A stretch of DNA of 64,000 nucleotides from Incurvaria masculella. Taxonomy: Eukaryota; Arthropoda; Insecta; Lepidoptera; Incurvariidae. Below are positions 10,199 through 21,065 of the stretch, piece after piece. The translations under genes were made by a program, and so were the position numbers. The notes below the pieces were generated by a model that was not told the origin of the DNA, did no database searches, and saw only the letters and a program-made list of their open reading frames with translations. Location of the stretch: positions 7,197,001-7,261,000 of the forward strand of contig OX335653.1 in assembly GCA_946894095.1 (NCBI GenBank), written 5' to 3'. Numbering within the stretch: position 1 is the first letter of the stretch; the number at the start of each line of letters is the position of its first letter.

Positions 10199-10910
10199 GG
10201 GAGGTTTACATTAACTTGTCTAGAATGTATTACTTAAATACATATTGAGTACATTCTTGTACTCAAATTTGTTCTATTTTGGGTGGCTATTTGCTCACTC
10301 TTTTTGGCGTACACTTCTTAGGAAAAAGTAGGTCGTCTAATCTAGTCTATATAATGAATATACGTTAGTTAACGTGAATAATGGGGATAATAATTGATGA
10401 TATAAATGATAAAATTATTAATATATGATGATAAAATAAACGTTAGGTAACGTGAATAAAGGGAGGTTTACATTAACTTGTCTAGAATGTATTACTTAAA
10501 TACATATTGAATACATTCTTGTACTCAAATTTGTTCTATTTTGGGTGGCTATTTGCTCACTCTGTTTGGCGTATACTTCTTAGGAAAAAGGAGGTCGTCT
10601 AATCTAGTCTATATAATGAATATACGTTAGTTAACGTGAATAATGGGGATAATAATTGATGATATAAATGATAAAATTATTAATATATGATGATAAAATA
10701 AACGTTAGGTAACGTGAATAAAGGGAGGCTTACATTAACTTGTCTAGAATGTATTACTTAAATACATATTGAGTACATTCTTGTACTCAAATTTGTTCTA
10801 TTTTGGGTGGCTATTTGCTCACTCTTCTTGGCGTACACTTCTTAGGAAAAAGGAGGTCATCTAATCTAGTCTATATAATGAATATACGTTAGGTAACGTG
10901 AATAAAGGGG
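10199..10910 (+). repeat. 262-bp tandem repeat, about 2.7 copies
   Basis: Units begin with GGGAGGTTTACATT (GGGAGGCTTACATT in the third) at 10199, 10461 and 10723, exactly 262 bp apart. The copies are nearly identical, so amplification is recent. The third is shortened by about 80 bp. The flanking sequence at 10087-10170 is a diverged relative of the unit's first part (ATACATATTGAGTAC, TACTCA). Confidence 0.85.
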
Positions 10911-11410
10911 GATAATATAAAATGATTTGGATAATGATATGAATTTAATATAATAATAAAGGGGAAAATATAATTGATATATCTAATTTGATATAAATAA
11001 AGTAAACATGAGTGAATATTTACCAAGTATGAAAGCGTGAAGAATTAGGGACACGAAAGACGACGTATACTTGAATCTAGGGAAATTTCACTCACTTAAA
11101 TGATAGGATTTGCACCTGCCGGATGCGAAATAATTTTTTTTTCGCAAGTTGTGGCAAATTTTTCAATATTTTTACGGCCTCTTTAGGAAGTGAATTATGT
11201 AATGAACATTTCAGGAAAATGATTATTTTCTGGAATTTAAATAATGTCATTGGAGACATCATTAGGAAGGACATATTTAAATAATACTTGACATCTCACT
11301 GTAGGAGTGTTAGGTAGTGAATTCTAAACTGACAATAGGAACGCATCTTAGCGAAGGGCGAATTTTATTATTTTGTCAAATGACAAACGAGAGAGATATG
11401 GATAACAATC
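10911..11410. other. AT-rich spacer inside the composite
   Basis: No gene or named repeat. A short minus-strand frame at 11092-11274 has no recognisable domain and begins at a non-ATG codon; I do not consider it a gene. Confidence 0.3.
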
Positions 11411-11419
11411 TAATCTAAT

Positions 11420-12567
11420 AATCTAATCTAATAAATAATATAAAGGGGAAAGTTTGTAATAATGGATGGATGGATGGATGGATGGATGGATGGATGGATG
11501 GATGTTTGTTACTCTTTCACGTAAAAACTACTGAATGGATTCTAATGAAACTTTACAATAATATAGCTTATACATCAGAATAACACATAGGCTACAATTT
11601 ATGTGCCCATGGGCTTTAGAACTTTCACGGGGCTGCGAAAACGATGCCGGTAGCGATACTTCACACTAGGGGGAGAGGAGCCGGGGGCGGTGGCGGGGAG
11701 CGGCGGCGGGGGGAGGGCAGACGTCGTGACTGTTTGGTGTCCGTTTGGCGAATTTTCAAGGCACTAGCGATTTGTAAAACTTAGTACATGTACATTTAAC
11801 TACCCGGGAATTAGGATTGGCTAAATAGAATTCAGTTCCGCTTACGCTAAGATGGGGCTGTCATATAAACTGCAATGCTATGCACGGCTCGGCTTTGCGG
11901 CGGGCGCTTACTTTTACTGAAGTACGGCTTGGTATTTCCTGCAACTTTAGGACTACTTGGCATCACGCTAAATCGCCGGAGGAGCGACCAACAGAATAAA
12001 ATCCTTGAGAACCAATTACTCGATTTAGATGTGCATTGTATCTACGTCTAGCCTGATTCTACTAAAAACTTATAGATTACATAATATAACGCTTCATTAC
12101 CAGAAGGGTAATTAGTGAGTCTTAAAGTCTTATAACATGCGAACCACTTACCTGATTTATGTGCGTATTTTATCAATGTATAGCATCTCTGGGAGCAGTC
12201 AGGTTCGAGATGGGTTACTGTTTTCGATGTTGAGGCTGGCTGTGGGTTGGAGTCCACGCAAAATTTACCTACGTTACACGTTACTTACTAGGTAAGCAAT
12301 GTAGCAGTGAAAGTGCAGAAAGGTTCTCGCGGCAAATGTTTTTTTTTAAATAGCCACCAAACGTCAACGAAGCTCTAAATGGGAATTATTGGATGTTTCT
12401 CATTAAATCATGCTATTTCGGCTCGAACGATCTTGATTAAATTTGGTACATGGATACATTGTCCTGGACCAGTTTGACCCTATTTTGGACCAGTCATGTG
12501 GGCTACTTTTTATCCATGAGAAAATTTAGCCGACACTAACCCGAGCGGAGCCGGGTACCGCAGCTAG
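11420..12567 (+). mobile_element. Helitron family A, tandem copy 1
   Basis: It has a 5' region near TCTAATAAATAATATAAAGG, a long (GGAT)n microsatellite (11462-11502), a GC-rich centre, then a 3' hairpin (CCCGAGCGGAGCCGGG) and terminus GCAGCTAG followed by T. CTRR with a nearby hairpin is the Helitron 3' signature. No Rep/helicase is encoded. The next copy begins one base later. Confidence 0.85.
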
Positions 12568-13707
12568 TAAATAATATAAAGGGGAAAGTTTGTAATAATG
12601 GATGGATGGATGGATGGATGGATGGATGGATGGATGGATGTTTGTTACTCTTTCACGTAAAAACTACTGAATGGATTCTAATGAAACTTTACAATAATAT
12701 AGCTTATACATCAGAATAACACATAGGCTACAATTTATGTGCCCATGGGCTTTAGAACTTTCACGGGGCTGCGAAAACGATGCCGGTAGCGATACTTCAC
12801 ACTAGGGGGAGAGGAGCCGGGGGCGGTGGCGGGGAGCGGCGGCGGGGGGAGGGCAGACGTCGTGACTGTTTGGTGTCCGTTTGGCGAATTTTCAAGGCAC
12901 TAGCGATTTGTAAAACTTAGTACATGTACATTTAACTACCCGGGAATTAGGATTGGCTAAATAGAATTCAGTTCCGCTTACGCTAAGATGGGGCTGTCAT
13001 ACAAACTGCAATGCTATGCACGGCTCGGCTTTGCGGCGGCAGCGCTTACTTTTACTGAAGTACGGCTTGGTATTTCCTGCAACTTTAGGACTACTTGGCA
13101 TCACGCTAAATCGCCGGAGGAGCGACCAACAGAATAAAATCCTTGAGAACCAATTACTCGATTTAGATGTGCATTGTATCTACGTCTAGCCTGATTCTAC
13201 TAAAAACTTATAGATTACATAATATAACGCTTCATTACCAGAAGGGTAAGTAGTGAGTCTTAAAGTCTTATAACATGCGAACCACTTACCTGATTTATAT
13301 GCGTATTTTATCAATGTATAGCATCTCTGGGAGCAGTCAGGTTCGAGATGGGTTACTGTTTTCGATGTTGAGGCTGGCTGTGGGTTGGAGTCCACGCAAA
13401 ACTTACCTACGTTACACGTTACTTACTAGGTAAGCAATGTAGCAGTGAAAGTGCAGAAAGGTTCTCGCGGCAAATGTTTTTTTTTAAATAGCCACCAAAC
13501 GTCAACGAAGCTCTAAATGGGAATTATTGGATGTTTCCAATGTTTAAATCATGCTATTTCGGCTCGAACGATCTTGATTAAATTTGGTACATGGATACAT
13601 TGTCCTGGACCAGTTTGACCCTATTTTGGACCAGTCATGTGGGCTACTTTTTATCCATGAGATAATTTAGCCGACACTAACCCGAGCGGAGCCGGGTACC
13701 GCAGCTA
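12568..13707 (+). mobile_element. Helitron family A, tandem copy 2
   Basis: Nearly identical to copy 1 (offset about 1140 bp) and joined head to tail: copy 1 ends CTAG and copy 2 opens with TAAATAATATAAAGG. It ends GCAGCTAG at 13700-13707, followed by T. Differences are few: microsatellite length and scattered substitutions. Confidence 0.85.
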
Positions 13708-13883
13708 GTTGTGTTCATAATTTTCGATTCACTATAAGGTCTGATGGAGAAGAATCATTCATTATTTGTGAATCGAATGTTTGATCAACGCAAACATTTA
13801 AGAGCACTGATAGGTAGGATTTATTCCGGATATTAGGAAACACTATAGCTTGAACTTGACGAATAGCTTCCACTGATGTTCAA

Positions 13884-13992
13884 TCGCCGAAGTGTCGGTG
13901 TCAACTCGTCGGGAACAACTCGTCGAAGCCTACTCGCCGAAGTGTCGGTGTCAACTCGTCGGGAACAACTCGTCGAAGCCTACTCGCCGAAG
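13884..13992 (+). repeat. 50-bp tandem repeat, 2.2 copies
   Basis: Two perfect units starting TCGCCGAAGTGTCGG at 13884 and 13934, then a 9-bp partial. Within the unit, ACTCGTCG/ACTCGCCG words recur, so the unit itself may be built from a shorter motif. Confidence 0.8.
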
Positions 13993-15562
13993 ACATATAT
14001 ATATAGATATATATATAATTCAGTTCAGTAATTAAAAAAATATACAGAATAAAAAAAAATAAAAAATTAAAAAAAAATAAAAAAAAGTATGAAAAAAAAA
14101 TTAAATATTGTCAATTAGTAAAAAAAATTAAAAATTGGCAATTAGTAAAAAAAAACAAACAAAAAAAAAAGGTGGAATTTATGATAACAATATGATTACT
14201 AACTGAATTGCCTATAAACCAATATATTGGATTATACTGTTGATCTACTTTTTACTAAATGATTAAGAAAAAAAATTTTTTTGATCCATACATAAGGTAT
14301 GTATCATTAAAATTGAATCCTTGTTTAATTTCAACAGCCCAATATATTGTACTGTACTAATGGTTCGATTTTCTTTTCAAAGAATAATTTAAATAATTTT
14401 ACTATTTTAATTTCATTAAATCGAACCATTTTTTAAAACTTTTTTAATGTCTCTATAGCTATACTGAATGGTCAACCATTCTGAATTGGATAGAAAACAC
14501 AGACATATCTCTTTGAAGTTTAAAAGAGATATTTATTTTGACTTAATTTATTAGATGCGCGAATGCGCAAGTAATAAGCCACTTTGGCATTGACTTTGAA
14601 TTTAATTCTACTTTAATTCATCTTCATTTCATTATTTTTAAATATTGTCAATTAGTAAAAAAAAAATTATTAATTGTTAAGATATGGAATTTTCGCTGGG
14701 AATTTTAAAGTCCGAATGTTATAAAGTCTAATGGGTTATTCTCTGCAATTTGAAAATTTACTTACTAGTGAATATTAAGAGTCATTAAGTACTTATCCGT
14801 AATTATAACTGCATTCAATTATCGCTGAGATTTTCGGTCTGAAAACTTTCAGTTTTTGAATTTTAATGAGCTCAGCTGTTTATTAGAACAACTTCTTGTT
14901 TGTAACTTAACAAAATCTGGGGGTAGTCGAACTATTTTTTATTTAATTTTTTTTTTTTAAATTTTTTAATATTATGATGTGCTTACCTGAAAACATAGTC
15001 GATTTGTTTTTTTATGTTTTGGATATACTATATAAAGTTAGTGAATGTTTTTTCCTTGTGATCAAGATATTATTTTTAAATTCTGTTAAAAATTTAATAC
15101 AAACTTGTTTGAAATTTTCAATTCGAGCATAAATTCACTTCCAGCTATTTTTGTTCAAAGAATTAGGAAAATTTTGCATTGTTCCAACTTAAGCAGCTTT
15201 CGTTCAAATAATTAGAAAATTTTTGCATTGATAAAACTTTATTTGCAGTAAGCAATTGAAACTTTAAACAGATTATACTTTTGCTGTTTGTCAAAGCCTT
15301 ACTCTAAGTACACTTAGATGATTAATTAAGAATGAAAGTTTAGTAGGTTTTTAAAACATTCTGATGCATAATCGTAAAGAGAATTTAATTTTGCAATCCC
15401 AAAAAAATAGTTAATATTGTAAAATTTTAAGGGATTAGGATTAGATAGCTTTGATTAGATTTAAAATATATATGATAACACTTTGTTAAAGTTATCGTTC
15501 TATGATAGGGTGTTTTCCTTTTTTTTTTTCATTATTTTTTTTAAACTGAAAATAGGGATATA
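13993..15562. other. A/T-rich, low-complexity interior of the composite
   Basis: It opens with ATATATATATAG and long A-runs (14030-14175). CCAATATATTG occurs near 14219 and 14339. No coding capacity, tRNA or recognisable transposon was seen. A degenerate retroelement interior cannot be excluded. Confidence 0.35.
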
Positions 15563-16568
15563 TGTAGGATGTTATATTTAGTATTGTCTTTATTTCCGCG
15601 GCAAGTAAAATATAGGTTGCCCATAGACAACTGTCTATGGCTGAAGAAAGGAAAAAGTATGAAAAAGCCAATCAAGAGAGGACACACTAGGAGTCTCAAA
15701 TTTCGAAATGTTGCCATGGGAATGTGACAAGTTTGGAACATTCCGGAAAATAAAAATAAAAACAGAAGAATATCACTGAACTGAAAATGAAAATATTGGG
15801 TTCAGTTGGACTCCCGCGCCCGTACAGACCAGAGCTCCGTTGAGAGCTTTCATCGCGTTTTTGCAGCGCCATCTTGAAGGAATCCCCACCAATCGGAATG
15901 GTGTGAGGATCTCGCCTCTGGCCTTCGACGTAGCTGCACCCTGAGGGAAGTCCTCCCGCGAGTGTCCGCCGTGTCCTCGACACCAGGTGGTGTGCGAGTC
16001 AGATCACGCGGCCCGTGAAAGACATTATGACTCTTTGACCAGGTTCTCATAAGAGACCAAGTGTAGAGGCTGTGCAGTTTATTCCATTGATGTTTGGAGT
16101 CAGCCAGTTGATGAGAGCGGAGGTGGAGCAGGGAGCCTGTAGCCGTCCGACCAGTTCCAGTTTCATCTGAGGAGCGGGACGAAGACCCTACAAACGAGAC
16201 CGGCGGTAGGACTAGAGCTTCATCGGTATGTCGCATCAGCCTAACAGTTTTACACTTCTGTTTGTGCAAGAATAAACTTCAATAAACATCACTTCACCTT
16301 CATGCTGTGTGTTTGAATATTTCCTCAAAAGTCCTCTCCAAGCAGATGCATAGATTAGGTAGGGTTTGTACGTGTTTTCTTCCGTAGCTTCGACCCTGCA
16401 CCCTGAGCTTCCGACTGAGCGACCCGAGGCGTCGAGATTGAGGAATGCTCTACACGTCACCTGCATTTCCTAGATATCTAGCAAGTCGTCGTGGAGGAGA
16501 CAAAACCTCTACATCCTCACTCATCACTCACTCATCACCTTCTACACACCACATTCACGAACCCTACA
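15563..16568 (-). repeat. Right inverted arm, LTR-like
   Basis: Bounded by TGTAGG (15563-15568) and CCTACA (16563-16568), the short inverted TG...CA ends expected of a 1-kb LTR. It contains the same hairpin as the left arm (15621-15640) and an AATAAA on the minus strand. Taken alone, its flanks (GATATA and CTACAC) show no target duplication, whereas the whole 9009-16568 unit does. Confidence 0.6.
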
Positions 16569-16590
16569 CTACACACAACCAGATTAGCTG

Positions 16591-16640
16591 TTTTTCTTAT
16601 TTATTTACTTATTTATTTATTTATTTACTTATTTAGTTAT
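16591..16640 (+). repeat. TTAT-type microsatellite
   Basis: An irregular run of TTAT/TTTA/CTTA tetramers just outside the composite. Confidence 0.8.
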
Positions 16641-16740
16641 TTTTACCGTATTGGTTCTGTAGGCAGACATAATATTAATCCAATATAAAAAACACAGTGA
16701 TGTGTGTTGTGATGGTATGTTAGAAAAAAAAAACATACAG

Positions 16741-16797
16741 ACGAATTGATAACCTCCTCCTTTTTTGAAGTCGGTTAAAAATAATCAACATCACATC
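16741..16797 (+). mobile_element. LINE-like tail fragment with TTTTGAAGTCGGTTAAAA
   Basis: The string GAATTGATAACCTCCTCC followed by TTTTTTGAAGTCGGTTAAAA closely matches 22053-22093. From memory, it is a common lepidopteran repeat end. The class is not established here. Confidence 0.5.
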
Positions 16798-16806
16798 GTC
16801 GTTACT

Positions 16807-17103
16807 TAAAAAACCGGCCAAGTGCGAGTCGGACTCGCACACGAAGGGTTCCGTACCATCGTGCATGATTTAACACCAAAAAAGTCACGTTTTTTGTATG
16901 GGTAAAAAACCATTTATTTGTTATTATTTTTTTATTTTACCTATTTGTTTTTATGGCGGCAAAATAAATACACATTTTGTGAAAATTTCATCTGCCTACC
17001 TATTACGGTTCATGAGATACAGCCCTGTGGCAGACGGACGGACGGACAGCGGAGGCTTAGTAATAGGGTTCCATTGGCACCCTTTGGGTACGGAACCCTA
17101 AAA
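16807..17103 (+). mobile_element. Lepidopteran interspersed repeat L (copy 2)
   Basis: Closer to the remembered consensus than copy 1: AAAACCGGCCAAGTGCGAGT, TCACGTTTTTTGTATGGG, GACGGACGGACGGACAGCGG, and end TTTGGGTACGGAACCCTAAA. It differs from the copy at 1180 by substitutions and small indels. Confidence 0.8.
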
Positions 17104-17130
17104 TCGCCGCCCACATAGAAAGTGTGATAT

Positions 17131-17278
17131 GAAGCCTAAGTCCGCTAATAGATAACTCCACTTTCGAGCGTAGCGTTATAAGAATCACACATAATTGTAC
17201 CAAATGGTGTGTTCTCTCATTACGCTAACCCTAGAAACAGGAGTTATTTATTAGCGGACTCCGGCTTCTGATGGATAT
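17131..17278. mobile_element. 148-bp MITE
   Basis: The left end GAAGCCTAAGTCCGCTAATA and right end (read on the minus strand) GAAGCCGGAGTCCGCTAATA form inverted repeats of about 30 bp, continuing with ATAACTCC. The interior is about 70 bp and non-coding. No clear target duplication. Confidence 0.7.
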
Positions 17279-17623
17279 TTTAGGATTAGATAGTGGAAAA
17301 GAACGTCTGATCGAAAGCTTTTGAATCCGTATTCAATATGCTGAAATGTGTGATGGTGGCAACCGATTTTGCTTACAGTTTTAGGTGGAAATAAAAATAA
17401 AACCTTCGTGGTTATTACTTGTTTGTTTACTTGATAACACAACATCATCACAGGTGCCAGTGGTATTTTCTGGCTCCTAAGCACCGATCCACGGTGCCAG
17501 GGTACCCAGCGGTTAACTAATGTCAATCTCATATGGCCCAGTAATGATTTTAGACACGCAAATGAGTGCGAGCCCATTGCTGTTCCATCTAGCTGTTTGC
17601 AGCCACCGAAGATGTTTTTGGTT

Positions 17624-18022
17624 TTTTTTATTATGCGACCCGACATGGATGGCTAATACCACACAACTACCGTTATGATATTAGCCCAATACACCACATT
17701 CCCGAAGGAATTTGCTGCCATGCCAGGACCTTCCCTTTATGAGCACAGCTACATTGAACTGGATGGAAAACACGGACAATTTTTCATTGCCGCTTCGACC
17801 TTCTTTTTATCCAATGCGATGGTACCAACCCGGGCGGGCTTAAACCCTACCACCTAGTAGGGGTTTTACATGGATTCCGAATCATGGAGCAGCTCGCATT
17901 CGTGATGAAAATGCACTTATCGAACTCGGAAAGAGAAAGACAGTGGTGCATGTCGGTATTGAACCCAGGTCTCTGGTACGCTAGGCCAGTCCCCGCGCCA
18001 CTAGGCTACGAGCCGCTCATCC
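17624..18022 (-). mobile_element. SINE with tRNA-like head (copy 1)
   Basis: Read on the minus strand: GAGCGGCTCGTAGCCTAGTG (box A-like), then GGGTTCAATACC (box B-like), then CATGCACCACTGTC. The same body as the 5S-headed SINE follows (ACCTAGTAG..., GATGGTACC region, CATGGATGG), with an A-rich tail at the plus-strand left end (17621-17630). It has no protein. The shared body with a different Pol III promoter is the notable point. Confidence 0.8.
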
Positions 18023-19140
18023 CTAAATCATTCGTGCTATGCACTATCAAATGCGAAACGAGAATTTAATTTAATTTTTCATTTATTTTATCCAGTAATT
18101 GATAATTGGGTAGTTTTTTTTAATTATAATTTAACGAAATAATCCTTAAATTACGGATAGAATATTGTTTGAAGCTGTTATTTAAACTTCTAAGTTTTTA
18201 TGGAACGGAATGGAATTTGTTGTTTATTATCATATATCAACTGCTATTGACCCAACTCACCATCGCCGTCTACTTCACCTACCCCCAAAGTGTTGCTGTC
18301 GTTACATTACACTCACAAGTAGTATGTGGGGAAATGGACTTTCAGGCTTAAATGGGTGACAAACTATGGAGTTACCCGCATTCTCAACTAAAAAGTCACA
18401 TTAGGGAAATGTTTTTTCGAACTTGCTGCAAGAGAACTTCGAAACGAGACCAGAGGCGTTAACCCCGAGATTACGGTTCACATAATTAGAAAGGTTCGTT
18501 ACACAAGTACTGCTCGTACTTTTAAATGTTTTAGGTATTTAATGACGCTATGGGACTTGCTTAGAATAAAAAGTTCTAAAGTAATAAAGATTTAAAAATG
18601 TACAGCGCATTTCAAAACTGTTTACACAATTCAAGTATTTACTAAAATTATATGAACAACATTTATTATGTCCGCATTAATATTTAAATCGATAAAAATA
18701 ATATTTTTTGATAACTATGATCGTAAACTGCTGAATCCTAAGTAAATTGAATACTTGATATTTTATTGGTAATGTCCGCGGGTTGGTTAGCCAAAAATTT
18801 GGCCGCTCTCAAACATCAACCAAGACGCAAAACCCACACATGCGAGATGAAACTAAATCTACTAAATACTAAACTACATACATATGTAGCAACCACTTAC
18901 ACAATATTTGATTTTCTGGACGATTGAGGAAAGTATTTCTTTTTACATTGATAAATTTTTTCTCATAAATAGTTTACTAATTCAAGAGTAAATATACTTT
19001 TTCGTACTAAGCAGGTACGTCGCTTATTCTAATTCAAGAATTTAAAAACCACCATTTTTAGCCTACTGCGAAGTGCAATAATTCAGCACATAAAAACATG
19101 TACTTACCCTTACAAATATTTAACGTGTTCCTCGAAAGGC
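18023..19140. other. Unassigned stretch
   Basis: Mostly AT-rich. Positions 18220-18350 are somewhat GC-richer, with a 60-codon frame starting at a non-ATG codon. Nothing recognised. Confidence 0.25.
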
Positions 19141-19207
19141 GGGAGCTAAGGCGCCAAAAGAAGAACTTTCTTTCTTAATTTCGCAAATTACCAATTCTCT
19201 CCTTCTT

Positions 19208-19576
19208 TTGGGCCCTAATTTCCTTTCCAACAGCAAAACTTTCGCCTTGTCTATTTTCTTCGGGATCCTTCCGGCGGCCGCTTACGTCTCTTTTGTAGGT
19301 ACCAAGCTTGCACTGAGCTCCGGCATTCATTGCAAGCAGTCAGTTACATGCCCTGGTGGGTGGAGAGCAGCGGGAATTGGCAATGCTTCAACAATGGCAA
19401 CTGCCAACCCCCTCCTTGCTCGACGCGTCTACTGTCCTGTGTCTGACAAGAAGCGGTCAGCCCTTGTGCTCGTGGAACGAACACGAGTTAAATTCAGAGA
19501 TGAAAGTAAATTGCTTAGGGTTATCTTATGCACGATGTCATACCTGATAATTTTATTTTGTGTCATTGCACTTTAA
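19208..19576 (+). CDS. Unrecognised 122-codon ORF in a GC-rich island
   Basis: An open frame starting at TTG (19208), so a true start is unclear. It is GC-richer than its surroundings and falls back to AT at its end. It has a hydrophobic stretch near residues 12-30 (LSIFFGILPAAAYVSF) and a hydrophobic C-terminus, with no recognised domain. A second frame is open over 19356-19547. The DNA holds an unusual density of restriction palindromes. It may be an exon, a promoter-proximal island or foreign/vector-like DNA. Confidence 0.25.
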   Translation: MGPNFLSNSKTFALSIFFGILPAAAYVSFVGTKLALSSGIHCKQSVTCPGGWRAAGIGNASTMATANPLLARRVYCPVSDKKRSALVLVERTRVKFRDESKLLRVILCTMSYLIILFCVIAL

Positions 19577-19820
19577 TCGGGAAGAAAACTGCTTATTTAT
19601 CACGACAGGTGGCGTTCAAGCGAGCTCACCAAAAAATCTGTCAAATCTGTCAGATACCATACAAAATAAAACAGAATCAATTTTAAAATTGTATTTACTC
19701 AACTACGTAATTAAAATCACTCAATTTTCTCGTTATTATTCTAAAAATGATTTGCTACAAATTATGCTAATCAAATGAAGTCGTAGGAAAAAAATATCAC
19801 AATAATATGCCTATAATATA

Positions 19821-19900
19821 GGATAGCTCACTGGTAGAGCAGTGGAGTTGGAATCGAAAGGGCGCGATTCGATACCTAATTCAGGCGAATGTCCAGACCA
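19821..19900 (+). mobile_element. tRNA-like SINE head
   Basis: GGATAGCTCACTGGTAGAGC matches the tRNA box A, and GCGATTCGATACC resembles box B at about 35 bp spacing. GCGAATGTCCAGACC follows, which parallels CGTATGCCCAGGCC in the element at 41452. No proper acceptor stem forms, so it is a tRNA-derived repeat rather than a working tRNA gene. Confidence 0.55.
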
Positions 19901-20471
19901 AAAATTTTTCTGATTATTTTCAAAATCTGAGCCATTTCGTTACTTCAATTTCCGCCAATCGTTTTATGTAACTTTTTAATATGCCTTTCTAAGACAATTA
20001 CATAATTCCAGCGAACATGAATTTTACAACCATAGTAAAAATCAGACGCCTTTTCAGTGCTATAATACGCATCTTATGGTTAAAATAGACCTTACTCCGG
20101 CACTTAAAAATAATATTAGTAGTCTCACTGATTTTTTCCCCCGCATTATGATTTATATTTGGTTGTTGGGATTCCAGGTTAAGCTGAAATGGACGAAATA
20201 CTTGTCGTTGATCAAAAAAGTTTTGAGAACACTCTAAATACAGTTTATATTTATTCGGAATTACTAGTTTTTCTTTTCAATGAAAATAATATTTGGGCTC
20301 TATGTCACCATACTTCAATGTGTTGGTTGTAATTCGCTAGCTATAAAAATATTTTTTTTAATAAGTAAAAGATAAAATATGTAATAATATTCTTCATAGA
20401 ATCATTTAGAGACTCCGGCATCGTTGGGTCGGCATCAATCCGACTTGTTCCTCGTCCAGCAGGCCTATTCC
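19901..20471. other. Unassigned AT-rich stretch
   Basis: No gene, repeat or strong secondary structure recognised. Confidence 0.25.
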
Positions 20472-20668
20472 GGAAATTCCATAATCAGGAATCAGGTACC
20501 CTGAGTCTTGAAAACCGCTCTTATAGCGGTTTTCAAACCGATTTTCTTGATGAAAAACATTCCGGAGTATAGTTTTTTAATCAATTAAGGTTTTCCGTCG
20601 AAAAAATCACTTTGAAAAGCTCTTTAAAAGCAGTTTTCTAGACTCGGGATTCCTGATTACGGAATTCC
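20472..20668. mobile_element. MITE with internal perfect hairpin
   Basis: Ends GGAAATTCCATAATCAGGAA and, inverted, GGAATTCCGTAATCAGGAAT. Near the left end, GAAAACCGCT (20510-20519) and AGCGGTTTTC (20525-20534) form a perfect 10-bp stem with a 5-nt loop. A shared end fragment, TGATTACGGAATTCCAGG, occurs alone at 32980. Confidence 0.6.
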
Positions 20669-20831
20669 AAGAGTACACCTGCAGGTTTCCTTCCGGGAAT
20701 AAGTGTGTATAAATTTAAATATTAGAAATGTCTAAAAACAATATATGTGTCGTAACATTATGTTTCAGAAAGGATTTTTTCAAGCACTGAGCTTCGATTT
20801 TTATTAAAATTTGATCAATAGGATGAAAAAG

Positions 20832-21065
20832 GGGTTTGATTCCCGTTCCGTTCATGCACCACTTCCTTTCTCCTTCGGAATCCATATACATTGTAATTTC
20901 ACTACTACCTGCACATTGGATGAAAATAGGGTTAAGACAGCAATGAAAAAGGGAAGGGGAAGGTCCTGGAATGGCACCTAATTGCTCTAGGAATGCGGGG
21001 TATTAGGCTAATCTTATGAAAGAAGGTGCGGTATTAGCTATCCATGTCCCGTGACATAAAAACAT
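20832..21065 (+). mobile_element. SINE, decayed tRNA-headed copy
   Basis: GGTTTGATTCCCG (box B-like) and CATGCACCACT precede a shortened, diverged body (GAAGGTCCTGGAATGGCACC, TTAGCTATCCATGTCC) ending GTGACATAAAAAC. The 5' part of the head is missing. Confidence 0.6.

Larger units (their letters stand above)
9009..16568. mobile_element. 7.56-kb foldback-like composite with ~1-kb inverted arms
   Basis: Arms 9009-10020 (plus) and 15567-16568 (minus) are nearly identical over about 1 kb. The outer ends are TGTAGGGTTCG and CGAACCCTACA. The 4-bp string CTAC lies immediately outside both ends (9005-9008 and 16569-16572) in direct orientation, as a target-site duplication would. The interior (about 5.5 kb) contains 262-bp tandem repeats, two tandem Helitrons, a 50-bp repeat and AT-rich filler, but no transposase. 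TGT...ACA ends with 4-bp duplications are seen in integrase-type elements (Ginger-like transposons, LTR elements). Alternative: two LTRs in opposite orientation. Confidence 0.6.

Noticed and set aside
12048..12257. 69-codon frame repeated at 13186-13395
   Set aside because: Both are the same segment of the tandem Helitron A copies, antisense to the captured 5S-like region. Not a gene.
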